Part shown: positions 24,406 to 36,327 of the stretch, piece by piece
How positions within the stretch are numbered: the first letter of the stretch is position 1
How the letters are laid out: each line of letters begins with the position of its first letter
Assembly: GCF_025766255.1 (NCBI RefSeq)
Contig: NW_026516677.1
Coordinates: 310,001 to 374,000 of the forward strand
Direction of reading: 5' to 3'
DNA length: 64,000 nucleotides
Origin: Zychaea mexicana
Lineage: Eukaryota; Mucoromycota; Mucoromycetes; Mucorales; Lichtheimiaceae
Translations under genes and position numbers: made by a program
The notes under the pieces: model-generated
Seen by the model: only the letters and a program-made list of their open reading frames with translations
What the model was told of the DNA's origin: nothing
Databases searched by the model: none

Positions 24406-25450
24406 ATGCCCAAGACGCCACCCTTGTTATTGCCCACCACTTGTTTTGAGGAAGAAAATGCGCAACAACAACAACAACAACCACATGATGACAGTGATGA
24501 CCAACTTGTCCTGGACGATGATCGTGCATGGCAGATGCTTGAAGACCAAGAAGATACCATTCTTGCTGCTGCTGTTGTAGGTGGAGTAGTGTCATCGTCA
24601 TCACCTTCCCCAGATTCTTTTAGACCAATGCCACCATCACCACCGCAGCCTTCATCGTCGGCATCGATTAAAACTACTGCTACTTCTAATACCGTTGTTG
24701 GTCTATTCCAGCAGCAGCATACAATAAAAGCTGTGGTACAAGATCAAAGTAACAACACTGACTGCATGAACGGAGAAGGCAGCGACGCAAACAACGTTGA
24801 TGATCACATTCATCAAGACCGATCATCGTCATCACCTGAAGAGTAAAGATCTCCACGCCTCCACACATGAATGTTTATATTAAAACTGTTGCTCGTTTAC
24901 TATCATCAATTGTAGTGACGACCCATCTTCAATGGATGTTCCAGCCATCAATACCAAAGTCAATGGTTTGTTCACTTTGAAAAAGAAAATCATTCAAACG
25001 TTTGGCCTCAAAGTTCTCATTATGGCATCGATATCACAGAGTTGGTTCAAGCACTTGTAGATGCAATGCAGCAGTCAACTGAAGATCTTTGGTATAGTAT
25101 TTCACATTGACGTTTGCACACGCATGAAAATATTCCAGGTTGCATGCATCGGGTTAATAACATTGCGTCGATCAATTTCCATATCGAAATTACACAGCCA
25201 AGCAGAGGGCGTCACACGATCCATGATTGATGGCTTGAAGGGATATCGCGAGTCGACGGCCGCGCGTGGCAGTCAGTTGGAACAAACATGGCAAGACATG
25301 CGCATTTATGCAGCGAGCATTGCCGGACATCGTGCCACTCCTCAACAACGTGTTTCGTTCGCGCAACAGCTTATAATGGATGATGGTAGCGACTATGACA
25401 ATGATGATGGTATCAGGGACAGCAGCAACAATGATATGGTATTTCAATGA
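24406..25450 (+). CDS. Unassigned acidic, Gln/Ser-rich protein
   Basis: Four exons (24406-24842, 24916-24965, 25040-25091, 25198-25450) splice in frame to about 263 residues. I do not recognise the family. The N-terminal 145 residues are disordered: a Q6 run, acidic DDSDDQLVLDDD, then Ser/Pro-rich. The C-terminal part looks structured and helical: ELVQALVDAMQQSTEDL, then GVTRSMIDGLKGYREST and QLEQTWQDMRIYAASIA, followed by an Asp-rich tail. The heptad-like spacing in the helical part suggests a coiled coil. The ATG follows a CT-rich leader and a TATATATA region at 24280-24298. The last intron acceptor (25196-25197) is the least certain junction. It lies between the zinc-finger factor and ZPR1, which gives no functional hint. 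Confidence 0.6.
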
Positions 25451-25638
25451 CGATAGTAATAACAATTGCAATTCTAAAACAAGCCAAGAAAAAGAATAAA
25501 TGAATGAATGTATATGTATTGGCTACTGTTGTATAGTAATAGCATGTGTATGTTATAGTGTGTACACCCTATGCTCGTGACGTTTAGCAAAAACTCTAAA
25601 TAATACTTTTTCTTTAATTACAAAATCCACCAATCCAA

Positions 25639-27338
25639 CTAATCAACTCTTCTCTTTTTGCTCTCCTGCTCGTCCTGATGCGGCTGACGATCTTCTCCTT
25701 CTTGCTGTTGATAATTCTCCAACTTGATATCGTTCAAGCCAAGGGCTTCATTGGTCTCCCAATCACGGTCATAACTTTCAATCGTCATTTCCGGATCATC
25801 ATCGGGTGCGTACAAGTTTTGGAGGTACGAGTTGGACAAGGGATCATTGAGAATCAACGTCACCGGAATACGCTTGCCATCTGCCACCTCGCTCAACTTC
25901 TCCAAGAATTCGTTCCATCGTCGTCGGCTTTCGTCCGTAGTCGAGTCACCTTGCATGAATGGAACACGTTCTTGTAATTCATCGTGCACTTGTCTCAACA
26001 GACCTTCCACTGTGGTAAATCGGCCACCGAGTGTACCTGGCGTCAGTTCCAAGTCAATTTCAGGAATCGATAAACCGCAGGTTTCAGACTATCAACAGAA
26101 AAGTTAACAAAATACTCTTCCCACAATTTCCAGAGGGATAAAATCAGCTTTTTTTTTTACCTTCAAGATATCACGCGACAAGTCTTCAGAGTCAGTGATT
26201 TTAAGAGTGATGCGCTTGCCCTGTTCCGAGATAGGACCACCCGCCTTGACTTCATTGCTCTTGTAACCACATTGTTGACAGCTGGTAGCCATAATGACGA
26301 CCTCCTTAAAGTGCGGAATATCCATGACGTGCATGTTGGTTTCACTAGGAGCGTTGCAGTGGGAGCAATTAGCAGGAAATGACAACACTTCGGGTGTTTC
26401 GTCATCGCCTGTAGCAGCAGCAGAAGCTTCTGGTTGTTGTTGTTGTTCAGAAGACAGACCCAAAAACTCGTTTTGTTCGGGCGTTCGGGCGTACCAACGA
26501 ATGTTGAGTTTGGGATCTTGTGCTGGAAGACATTTGTTTTCAACATACGAGTTGCCCGAGGCATCATCAATGGTCAATGTAAAGTCTTGTTTGCCTTCTT
26601 GATACGCTGTCAACTGCTGGATGATGGCTTCGATCTTGTTGTAAACGTCTGAATCCGTGTGTTGTCGTACGGGCTGGCCCGCGGCTAAATCTTCAATGGC
26701 ATTGCCAATAAGACCTTCGATCGTCGTCAATAGACCGCGTCGTCGGCTAGGTGGGATTTCGAGATCAAGTTCTTCAAACTTGACAGATGCAAAGTCGGAT
26801 TTGACAAGTTGGCGGTCCAAGTCCTTATATTTCAAATTACACAAGTTCGTCAGTTTCTTTCTCGCCTCTTTCTTTTAAAAGGGAAATGGTAGTTATAACT
26901 TACTTCTTTGCCAGCAACACGGCAGCTGACTGTCTGACCCTTTTCGTTGAATGCACCTGCACTTTGCAATTCATTGTTACGGAATCCACAGTGAGAACAC
27001 TCGAATGCCATGATAATGATTTCCCTGTTAAAAATACTTTCTTGATTAGTTTCACGTCAAGTTTTGACATGGAGTGTGCAACTGAAAAGAAAGACAACAC
27101 TATCTTACTTGAAATGGGGAATCTTGGTAAAGAGCATGCGTGTTGTGCCCTATATAGTATGTACGTCGAATCGTTATAAACATATAAGAACTTGTTTTCA
27201 TTCCTTTAACTGTTATTGCGAAGAGAGAATCTCTCTTACCATTTCATGGCACTTCATGCATAAGCTCTCAATTTCGGCTGGTTTGGAGTTATCATGAAGA
27301 TCGACAAAGATAGGTTCAGGAGCAGCTTGATCAGTCAT
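25639..27338 (-). CDS. ZPR1: Zinc-finger protein Zpr1
   Basis: Zpr1 is an essential protein that binds eEF1A, aiding its folding, and shuttles between cytoplasm and nucleus. Five exons (27338-27240, 27149-27109, 27024-26904, 26823-26161, 26088-25639) give 457 residues. Two copies of the ZPR1 module are visible, each a four-cysteine finger followed by a beta/helical domain. Copy 1 runs SLCMKCHEMGTTRMLFTKIP, then EIIIMAFECSHCGFRNNE, then LDLEIPPSRRRGLLTTIEG. Copy 2 runs CSHCNAPSETNMHVMDIPHF, then VVIMATSCQQCGYKSNEV, then IDLELTPGTLGGRFTTVEG. A lysine-rich NLS-like end (ESKKRRVD) closes the protein. A Gln/Ala-rich spacer separates the modules. The start is fixed by MTDQAAPEPIF at the beginning of exon 1. 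All splice junctions keep frame. Confidence 0.93.
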
Positions 27339-27665
27339 GGTTGTTGGGATGTGGTATGTGTTAGGAGGGAAAAAAATAAAATCACTTGTCAATGCAACTT
27401 TCCTCGCCCCGCCACCCACAGGAGCTAGCCGTCACGGCCGAGTCATCCGATCCAATCCCGAGGCTTGCTTCTTCTACATGTCTACCAATCAAATTCTCGA
27501 ATCTTCCATAGGCTACTGGGTGATTAATTGATTTGTCATATCCACATCAATTTCTCCAAAAAAGTTTCTGTAACTACTACAACAAGCAACTCCTTGTGTA
27601 GAAAAAGAGATACAGTAACTTCTTCAATTCGCTATGTAACAAGCGTAAGCACTGTAATTACTCTA

Positions 27666-29330
27666 TTAATCGACCCATGTTTCTTCAAATCCAACGCCCG
27701 GAAAGTTCCAAGCCGAGGCAGCAACTGGGTTTTTACCGGTGACATCCACCGTGACCTGCGCTGCTTTGAGGAACAAACTACCATCGTCCAACGGCGACAA
27801 TGATGATGGTGGGCTTCCATACACTATTTGCGCCAAAGCAATTGCACGAACAACCTTAATGCAGTGCGCCACATCAGCAGCAAGGGCAAGTTTGAATACA
27901 TTAAGCTATGGATTATTTAGCTACTGCAACAGGTGTAACTGCTTGTGATTGTAACTTGTGGAAACCCGGACGGCCGCGTACAACATAGTACATCAGACTT
28001 GCGGCAAAGTGTGCCTGTAGTTATGATTCTGCTTGGCTAGAGCTTAGGTATGGTATAATGGTATAGGCTGCATGGGCAAACGTCAGCGCATGCGCCACGA
28101 AAAAGTCGAGTTTGATGTCTTGTTTTCGAGCACCCGTGGCAGACTGGAGTAGTACGCAAGCGATATACAGTTCTTATTAACTCGATTCAACGCCTATTAT
28201 ATATGTTGTTTATAAGTCTTGTTAAATATCACATATTTGTCAGATCATTGGTTGATCAAGTACCCTTAAAATGCCACTGGGTTGCATATTCTCGTAGTTT
28301 GGTCACAGTCTCTGGGTTTGCTAATACTTTGCGTCGAAATACCTCGTTTGTATCTCTCTTGCCAGGAGATTCGATTGCATCGTCAAAGTAAAAGTTTGTA
28401 CGGATAGCGTTAATAATTTCATCGATACACTTCGACCCGTTGTTGTTATTCTTCTCTATGGTGGCGGCTGATGATGATATATCGATGGCGACACTGGCGC
28501 GTCTTGTTTAGCTTGCTGAGCTACTGTCAGCGATGGTGTAAGCAAGTTTTCTGTACAAGCTGCCATTGCCAATGCTTGTTCGGCAGCGACGTTAGGCAAA
28601 TTAAACTCGACCTCATAGGCCAAATGGATCAATGGATGATAAGCACCGCCAACCGTCCTTGATAACATTTCGTCCTCAAACACCCAATACCGCATCGTAT
28701 CGATCATGCCAGTGTTTGCAATGTCGTCCTTGAAAAAGTTTAATCACATAGTTTTGTAGGCGTTCAGATTACCGAGCTCGTGCTGAAAAGTTTCTCGGGT
28801 TAACGTTGTTGTGTCGATGGGAGCAAGTAAAGGTCGCACGTATGAGGCATGTATGTCATAGATCTCTTTTAACCGTGTTGCGCTGGCACCCAAGGCATAG
28901 GCTGTCAGATAATGATGGGTTAAGTGAGTATACACAGTGGTGTCGTTAATGCATTTATCTAGTTGATTCGTTACACCTGCATGCATTAGCTCCATGCAGG
29001 AAACTGTATGTGTATGACAATAATCCAATTTCATCAAAGCTCCCTAACAGTAACCATTTCAGGTTGTCGTCAGAGGTTCTTTTCTTACTTGTGGAAGCCT
29101 TTGTTGTTGAAGAAAATACACCATGCTCGCTGTGATTTTTGTCGATCAAGATACAGTATGCTTTGTAAGATCCGCTGGCGCTTGTCCAGGGATTCGAGAA
29201 GAAGAAGTATAGTGCGATGTTGTGCTATGATGGCCTGCTTATTTAGATTACTCGTTGTATTTGCCGTTCTCCCGTTTTATGGTAGTAGTATCGCTGTCGA
29301 ATTATTGCCGGAGAAAGTGTGATGAGGAAA
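27666..29330 (-). pseudogene. Questin-oxidase-like (DUF4243) gene, disrupted
   Basis: The family contains the Baeyer-Villiger-type questin oxidase of fungal anthraquinone pathways. Blocks in family order on the minus strand are FFNNKGFHK (about 29095), HLTHHYLTAYALGASATRLK (28900s), AYHPLIHLAYEVEFNLPNVA (28640-28590) and DDAIESPGKRDTNEVFRRKV (28400-28330). They continue with KLDFFVAHALTFAHAAYT (28110-28070) and, at the C-terminus, IKVVRAIALAQIVYG and AASAWNFPGVGFEE. An in-frame TGA at 28746-28744 falls inside the block that should read like the conserved FF motif (it continues LNFFKDDIANTG). A frame change lies near 29105, within the NHSEHG / IFFNNKGF block. No intron removes the TGA while keeping frame. 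The N-terminus is not resolved. A sequencing error cannot be excluded for either lesion alone. Confidence 0.65.
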
Positions 29331-30101
29331 AGAAAGAAGCAAAACGTATTAAAGCGAGAATTTTAGCCTTTTATACAACGCGTATTCCCACTGATTACGC
29401 CGTGTGCGACACATGAGTAGCTCATGTAGGAGGCTCGGTAGAAAACGGCATTATAATATAGCTTACGCCACAGCCGAAGGCTGGAAATTAAAAGCATGAT
29501 GCATAAGGAAAATCATCGGGCCTCCTTGGCAAAGCCCAAACATGATCCGTATCCGTGTCGATTGTTGCCTGTATATATGCCAATAATAGCCGGCAATCGA
29601 TCGAGTGGTTTATGCTGATATTATCAGGGAGGACATGAAAGCGACATTTATGTATTGCAGAAGAGAGATTTGAAGGTTTGAGTCAGTAAAGGCTCGGCGC
29701 CCAGACATCATCTTTACTGTAACCGATATGCTGCTGCTGTTTTTGTATTGAGTTATACATACATTACGTCCTCGTATATGAAAAGTGTACGACAACAAAA
29801 CAACAGCAACATTTTTTGCATTGCCCATATACATCCATATTCGCCTAGTAGCTATGAGTCATACCCACCTACTTTTTTTTGCCTCACTCTTGAATAGTAA
29901 TAGAGCCATACGAACGATTTTTTACATCTAGAGAGAGCAGTGCTCGGGGGCCTTCGAGTTATTGCCAAGTCAATTATACATGAATTTTTGTGTGGCTTCG
30001 TCAGGCTTTAGTTTAACGCGTACAGGAAATCGAAACCCAGAATGTTAACGCACACAGCGCCCGCACACCACTTTTGTTTTATCTCTTTCCCCACCTTGCC
30101 A
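29331..30101. other. Intergenic region upstream of RanGAP
   Basis: There is no gene-like ORF in this interval. It should hold the RanGAP promoter and the 5' flank of the disrupted questin-oxidase-like gene. Confidence 0.5.
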
Positions 30102-31462
30102 ATGGCCGAATCAATCAATCTATACACCTTCGAGAACAACACTGTGTTCTCCATCTTTGGCAAAGGTTTGAAGCTCAACACCTCGGACGATGTCCAAGAA
30201 TTTGTCGACACCATTCTCCAGATGGACGCCCTCGAAGTCATTTGCTTGAGCGGTAACACGATCGGTGTTGAAGCTGCCCAATCGTTGGCAGCTGCGCTCA
30301 AGACCAGGCCCACTCTCAAGGTATTGAGTTAATCCGTTTACAATTGTTCATTTTCTTTCTTGGCGTGTTTATGTTGTTGTGTTGTTGCAAAAAGCAAGAA
30401 AATCGTAAACTGATCTCCTCCAAAATAAATAACGTATAGCGTGCTTTGTTGTCCGACATTTTCACGGGTCGATTGTTGTCCGAGATTCCCTTGGCGTTGA
30501 AGGCACTATGCGATGCCTTTGAAGAAACCCAACTGATTGAACTCGATCTGAGCGACAATGCCTTTGGACCTGCTGGTGCCGAGCCATTGATTGACTTTTT
30601 ATCCAACACCAAAACGCTTCAACATTTACGACTGAACAACAATGGACTTGGTATTGGTGGTGGTACCATGATTGCCAAGGCATTGCAGGCTTGGGCTGAC
30701 AAGTGCAAAGCCGAGAACCGTATATCGACGTTGCATACAGTTATTTGCGGCCGCAACCGTTTGGAAGACGGCAGCGCACCCTCGCTCGGCGCAGCATTTG
30801 CTGCACACGGAACGCTACGCGTCGTTCGCATGCCACAGAACGGCATCCGTCCTACGGGTATCAAACGTCTCGTTACGGGACTGCGCGCATGTGAACATTT
30901 GGAACATCTCGATCTGCAAGACAATACATTCACTGCCAAAGGAGCCAAGGCTTTGTCACAATCGATTTCCAGCTGGCCCAAGCTCCAGGTGCTCAATGTG
31001 GGCGACTGTTTATTGTCGCACAGAGGCGGTCTTACGTTGGCCGGTGCGTTGAACAATGGCCACGTCAAGAACTTGACGCGTTTGAACTTGCAGTACAATG
31101 AGATTCGTGGCGATGCTATCTTGGTATTGGCCGAAGCTGTGCGAACGCATTTGAAGGATTTGGAGCATTTGGAGCTGAACGGTAACCAGTTTGATCCTGA
31201 AATGCGCGAGGCTCAGTCGTTAATAGATGCTTTGGCCGTTTGGTCCCATGGGGATGCGTTGGACGATCTGGATGATATGGAGGAGGTCGATAGCGAGGAG
31301 GAAGAGGATGAAGAGGATGAAACGTCGTCGGATGAGGAAGAGGACAAGGACGAGCTGGTCAAGAAGGCCGAGGCAAATGAAAAGAAGGAACCAGTGGCCC
31401 GTGGTGACGATTCTAAGGCCGAACAAGAGCTGGTTTCACAATTAGAGAAGACACATATCTAA
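30102..31462 (+). CDS. RNA1: Ran GTPase-activating protein (Rna1/RanGAP)
   Basis: RanGAP triggers GTP hydrolysis by Ran in the cytoplasm and so powers nuclear transport directionality. Two exons (30102-30320, 30440-31462) give 413 residues. An array of about 11 leucine-rich repeats is evident (LEVICLSGNTIGVEAAQSL, LIELDLSDNAFGPAGAEPL, LQHLRLNNNGLGIGGG and so on). The segment LLSDIFTGRLLSEIP contains the arginine finger region known from S. pombe Rna1 (FTGR). The last 75 residues are acidic then Lys-rich (EEVDSEEEEDEEDETSSDEE, DELVKKAEANEKK), the usual fungal tail. The ATG at 30102 (MAESINLYTF) is preferred to an earlier in-frame ATG at 30042 because family proteins begin close to this point. 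The gene converges on PPN1. Confidence 0.93.
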
Positions 31463-32137
31463 TTCACTACAATCTTTTTTAAAAACATTTCATATCGGCT
31501 TTACAGAATACAGAGCTTTAAAGATCTCTCACTTTGACTCTTCCCTTCCTAACCCCCAGCCACTTCCCCCTTATTTCCCCACATTTCGTCCCCACCCTAA
31601 TGACAACCATCTTCTTCCCTTACCTCCGTGATCATGCCTCTTTTAAACTTTGTTCTGCAAAAGGCATGACAGCAGAAAAAAAAATAACCTTAAACCTTAT
31701 TCCTGACAACACACACAAAGCCTAGTTCCCCTTCATTACCATTGCACTTTGACACACAACATACACGCACCTATACATCTCATTCATCTCTTTAAAAGAA
31801 CAAAAGATTATAATATAGCATCTGTATTATGATATGTATTCGGGATGTGGCTGCTAGATTCATGTACATGCAGTTAGTTTAGCCAGTGAGCGAGAGTGTG
31901 TATAATATTGGGTGCGGTGGCTGATTCTAGTAGATGATAGGGAAAGAATATAAGATACACTAAGTAATATACAAGCATGTGAGTAAAAATGGACAAATGG
32001 ATGTTGGGTGAGGTGGGGTATGCAAAAGTCTGTTGAGCGTTTAGTAATGCGTGTTGATAAGTTTACAGCAAAGCTGGTGGTACTGGTATATGAAGACTTT
32101 TGTTAAATGAATCATGTGTAAACATCTTCTCAGTCCA
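31463..32137. other. Convergent 3' region RanGAP / PPN1
   Basis: About 675 bp of AT- and CA-rich sequence lies between two convergent stop codons. It is probably occupied by both 3' UTRs. No ORF of interest was seen. Confidence 0.5.
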
Positions 32138-33995
32138 TTAGTAGTCATCATCGTCATCGTCGTCGTCGTCGTCGTCGATTGGGAACGTTTCGTTTTGCGT
32201 TCGAACGAACATGTTGCGGGTGTAAGCATTCCACATATTATCGCTATCACCTTCAATCATGTATTTTGCAAACTTGAACAAGCTTTTAGGAGACAAGTTG
32301 TCCAAGTCGTAATCATTTTCGGTCGTGTACTCGAGTTCATATTCCAAAGGATCCTCGGGCGGATGTTCAAGCTCCCACCGGGTGATGTTTGCATAATATT
32401 GACTATAACCAAGCAAGTTGCCACTTTGAAATGAATCGGTGTAACGATAAATGCGCACAGTTGGATAGTAGACCGGTAGCACAGACGGCGACACCTGGAT
32501 TGCCACAAGGTTGTTGTCACTATCTCCTGGAGACGGCGTTGTGTCTTCATCTTCTTCTTCTTCAGTGTCTTTGGGGGCTTCAATGGACTGATACATGCCT
32601 CGGAGCCAGTCGACGTATCGCTCAATGTTCCTTGTGACATGGATCAACTGGCCATCGTCATCGTCAGCTTCTAGTAATGTGGTTGCTGGAGATGATTTCT
32701 TGCTGTTGCCGATGAACTGTTGACTGTCATAGAGCAAGAAATGATCCATGTTCAAATGGCCGTAGAAATGACCGGCAATGACATGACCGTAGTCGGCAGA
32801 GATACGCAAGTACTCGGTAAAACAAGAATTCCGGTAGTCGCGAGGCGAGGGAGGTACATGGCCCATGATCAATACGCGCTTGTGATCCTTTTCAGCTTGG
32901 GCAAGCGTTTGTTCGAGCCAATGTATGTGGTCTTTGGCAGGACCATTGTTCTTGCGACAACTCTTGACTGACTTGTTCTTTTTGATGAAAAACATGGTGT
33001 TGAGCGAGACCACGCGGATGTTTTTTCCGATGTCGGTGATGAAATAACCGCCTTGCAGGAATTTGTTGCGTTCCGATTTGGGGATCCAAGATCGCCACAA
33101 GTTTTCAAAGAACGGCAGGATCTCGTCGTAATCAACGATACGGTTGTGTGGATAGACGTCGTTGTTGCCCAGACATGGAATGATGGGGGTGTTTGGCAAG
33201 CTCTCGGCTATGAGGCTGGTCACTTTCTGGTTGAGTTGGAGGATTTGGTTCCGCCGTCGGCTTTCTTTCCGATCCCAATCGTGTCTGTGAATAAGTTTAA
33301 TGTGAAATGACGTTACATTACGCCTCTCACTCTGTTGTGCGTGTAGTCCCATGCTAGCTTAGATATAAAAGGCTATTGAACATACCTCGAGTTGTCACCT
33401 GTCCAAATGACGAAATCAAGCTTGTCTTTCCAATGTCGTGCAACCCAGTCGATCGTCTGCTGTGCCAGTTCAAGAGGCGCATCGCAGTGTTCGAATGGGG
33501 CGCCAAGCCGTCCAACGCGATGGTGTTTTCTTGGCCTTGTTGTTGTAAGGGTTTCTTGTAGCTGTTCCTGTTGGAATGTTTCGCCTCGCTTTCGATGACA
33601 TGCGGACTTCACCGTAGTTCCAGGTGTGTAGCCCAGATCCACCTAAGGGAATATGCGCATGTTAACACACACATGTCAGCTGGGTTCTTCTTCCCAATGG
33701 AAAAGTGACAAATATGTGAAGAAGAGCAACAACGTACGTGCATATCAGTGATGTGCAAGAAGTAGCGATACTGTTCTCCTTCTTTGTCTGGGTGCTCGTT
33801 GTCCTTATTGCCGTGTTTCAGAGGTGGTTTGTCGAGTCGCAAGCATCCTTGCCAAGCATGCGACGGTTGCTGCTGCATCCGTTGAACCGTACTTGTCGTA
33901 CTACAGCCGCTCAAGTCCGCACCGTTGTGGAATACGCACCACATGGTCAGCAACAGAATGCCAGTAATGATCAAGCAATGGATTTTTCCAGCCAT
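32138..33995 (-). CDS. PPN1: Endopolyphosphatase (Ppn1-type metallophosphoesterase)
   Basis: Ppn1 is a vacuolar type II membrane enzyme that cleaves long inorganic polyphosphate internally. Three exons (33995-33738, 33642-33386, 33284-32138) give 553 residues. Residues about 5-22 form a signal anchor (HCLIITGILLLTMWCVF). Calcineurin-like metal-binding motifs appear in order: ITDMH (D-x-H), FVIWTGDNSRHD (GDxxxHD), PCLGNNDVYP (GNND), and RVLIMGHVPPS with AGHFYGHLNMDHF (GH, GHxH). The cysteine-containing C-terminal region typical of the family follows (YSQYYANITRWE). The protein ends in an unbroken run of about 12 Asp and a Tyr. The GDN-HD block spans the exon 2/3 junction, which confirms that splice. 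Confidence 0.92.
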
Positions 33996-35318
33996 CCTTG
34001 TCGTTGTGTTTGTTGTTTATCCCAAAAAAACAGAAATACAGTAGAGAAAGCTGAAAACGAGGAAGAAAAGTAGCGAAGCGAAGCGAAACGAAACGAAAGA
34101 AAGAGGAGAAAAAAAAAACTGAGAAATTGATGACCCGGGATGTTGTCGTTTGTCTGTTCCCCCTCCTCGCTGCCTTTATATAATCACTGCTGTTGCTATC
34201 AAGTCAAGTACAGTAGTAAAGTGGCTTTTTGAACGTCCGTTTTTGCATGCGAGCTTTTAATTCCTGGCTTCGATACATCCAGTCGTACAAGCGCGTGCAG
34301 AGCTTCTTGCCGTCTTATTGGGAAAACGTCATGCTTTCCTTCTTTCCTTCAGTCATTCGGTCAGTCCGTCAGTGCATGAACCCTCTTTTTGTTCTCCACC
34401 TTATTTAGGCTCGACAGCGCAAGGTCTCTAAAAGGAGGCGAACGCCGTGGTGATCTGTGTATACTACGAGTGCCCACCATCACATACACACCCCATGACC
34501 AGATCCGCACGCCTGCAGCCTTTTTGTTACAAAAGGAATAGGGTTCCGTCAGTTTTATATTATTTGTTTTACGTGTGTAACGTCCTTCTGGATCCTTACT
34601 TGCTGCAGAAGGTCGCGTGGGTGTCTCTCCTTTCTATCATTCGCTGGGTTGAGCGGATCACACAAATGCATAACTTGACTTTTGATGCACGTTACTGTAG
34701 ACGTTAGCTTACAGATCTTCTGTTGTCCCAGAACATATACAAATAAACACCATGTCGTCCTATTTCACTTGTCATACTGATGCTGCTAGACTACCAAAGA
34801 TCCAGCATGGTTGTATGTGCATTCCGTATCCATGTGGCCTAGCCGTCAGATCCCGTGGAGGAGGAAATGATCGTCACAAGGCAAGAGTGGCTGCTGTTCC
34901 TGCCTTTTTTTTTTTCCTTATTCCAAATGTACTTCCGGGTACGTTGCATCGTACAAGGATTTTAAGCTTTTTCGTAGATTTAGAGTCCAGAAAAAATTAG
35001 TGACGCCTCCGTGCTCTGGCTTAGTGACATGTTTCGTGCTTATTGCACAAGCAGTAATAAGCTTTAAGGAGTTGGTGGATATAGTCAATGGAGTCATCGG
35101 GTTATCGCTAAAATGCATATGTCAATTGCTGTGAGGAACGCTGGATGATGTGTACATAGTCCAAGCTTGTTGGAAGAGCACCTTTTCATTCATTGGTTGC
35201 TGCAAGTCGCCATCACCAAAGCCGGGAAAAGCAGTCATGAATGATACAAAAAATTTCTCGTCCACAAAATTTTTCTCACCCCCTCTCTCTCTCTCCCCAT
35301 ATTTGTTGTGTATTCGAA
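33996..35318. other. Intergenic region PPN1 / eL22 (divergent)
   Basis: About 1.3 kb separates divergent starts. It has a GAAGCGAAGCGAAACGAAA-type purine repeat at 34072-34100 and a CT-rich leader at 35270-35298 just before eL22. A short ORF from an ATG in good context at 34752 (82 codons) has no recognisable domain and is left uncalled. Confidence 0.45.
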
Positions 35319-35766
35319 ATGGCTCCCGTCAAGGCTACTCCCGTCACAAAGAAGTCCAAGTTTGTTATCGACTGCTCGGCTCCCGCCAATGACAAGATCT
35401 TTGATGCTGCTGCCTTTGTAAGTCCATGAAATTCAATATCACATTTGCCTTGTTGAAAGCAACACAGAGCAACTAATACAAGTATGTGCACTTTAATAGG
35501 AAAAGTTCCTCCATGACCGCATCAAGGTCGAGGGCCGTACCAACAACCTCGGTGAATCCGTCGTGATCTCGCGTAGCGCCGATAACAAGATTACCGTTGT
35601 GGCCAATATTGCTTTCTCCAAGCGTTACCTCAAGTACCTCACCAAGAAGTTCTTGAAGAAGAACCAGATCCGTGACTGGTTGCGCGTCATTGCCACTGAC
35701 AAGCAGACCTTCGAGCTTCGTTACTTCAACATTGCCAATGATGAAGCCGAAGATGATGAAGAGTAA
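35319..35766 (+). CDS. RPL22: 60S ribosomal protein eL22
   Basis: eL22 is a large-subunit protein near the polypeptide exit tunnel. Two exons (35319-35417, 35500-35766) give 121 residues, the typical size. The sequence shows [36 protein letters not shown], then [20 protein letters not shown] and [20 protein letters not shown]. It ends in a short acidic tail (NDEAEDDEE), all canonical. The 82-nt intron falls after AAF, before EKFL. A pyrimidine-rich leader with (CT)n precedes the start, a frequent feature of ribosomal-protein gene promoters. Confidence 0.96.
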
Positions 35767-35982
35767 ACTTTTGCTCTGGAAAGAAAAAAAAATAAAAAAG
35801 AATGGCCAGTAAAAGGGTGAGACGAGAACGAACCCGCCGGGCAAAAAAAAAACAAAAAAGACTTTTTTTTTGAATGCTCGCAAATCACAATCTCTGTGGA
35901 CTATGTATATACATCATTATTGCCGATTGCTGTGGCTTTGATCCCACGGTCCCAGACGCGAGGTGACGAAAGAAAGTTTAAA

Positions 35983-36327
35983 ATGGCAACAAGGTGTGTT
36001 GTATATTCTAGTAGGAACATTTACGTGAGCCGGCTTTTCGTTCTGCTCGTTTTTCTTGGACCTTTCTTCCTGATGCATGTCCAAGCAAACGCATACCGTG
36101 TTGTGAAAGCAAGAGTTACCATCACATGCTTCAAAATACCAAATACACAGTTAGCGGACCCTATATCGAATGAGTGCTGGAGTACGCCTTTTTTAAAACC
36201 TTCATCCTTGTCACAAGTTAACTTGAGTATCAGCGACATACAATCCTTCCGCAACAATGCTGTGTCAGGGTATGAGCTTCCATGCCTACGTGTTTCTATC
36301 AGTGTCAAACTACGTAGCATCACGTAA
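35983..36327 (+). CDS. Possible small secreted protein
   Basis: A 114-codon ORF from an ATG in AAAATGG context encodes a basic N-terminus and a strong hydrophobic core (LFVLLVFLGPFFLMHV) followed by QANA, a good signal-peptidase site. The predicted mature part is about 77 residues with three cysteines (TCFK, NECW, LPCL). I recognise no family. An overlapping minus-strand ORF exists and there is no splicing or homology support, so this is tentative. Sequence from 36328 to 37060 holds nothing convincing. Confidence 0.28.
   Translation: MATRCVVYSSRNIYVSRLFVLLVFLGPFFLMHVQANAYRVVKARVTITCFKIPNTQLADPISNECWSTPFLKPSSLSQVNLSISDIQSFRNNAVSGYELPCLRVSISVKLRSIT

Noticed and set aside
28744..28795. Intron (GTAATC...CAAG) that would remove the TGA in the questin-oxidase-like gene
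   Set aside because: The GT and AG are present, but removing the segment shifts the frame out of the conserved downstream reading frame.
34752..35000. 82-codon ORF in good ATG context upstream of eL22
   Set aside because: No domain, a poly-Phe run, and no splicing support. Probably chance.
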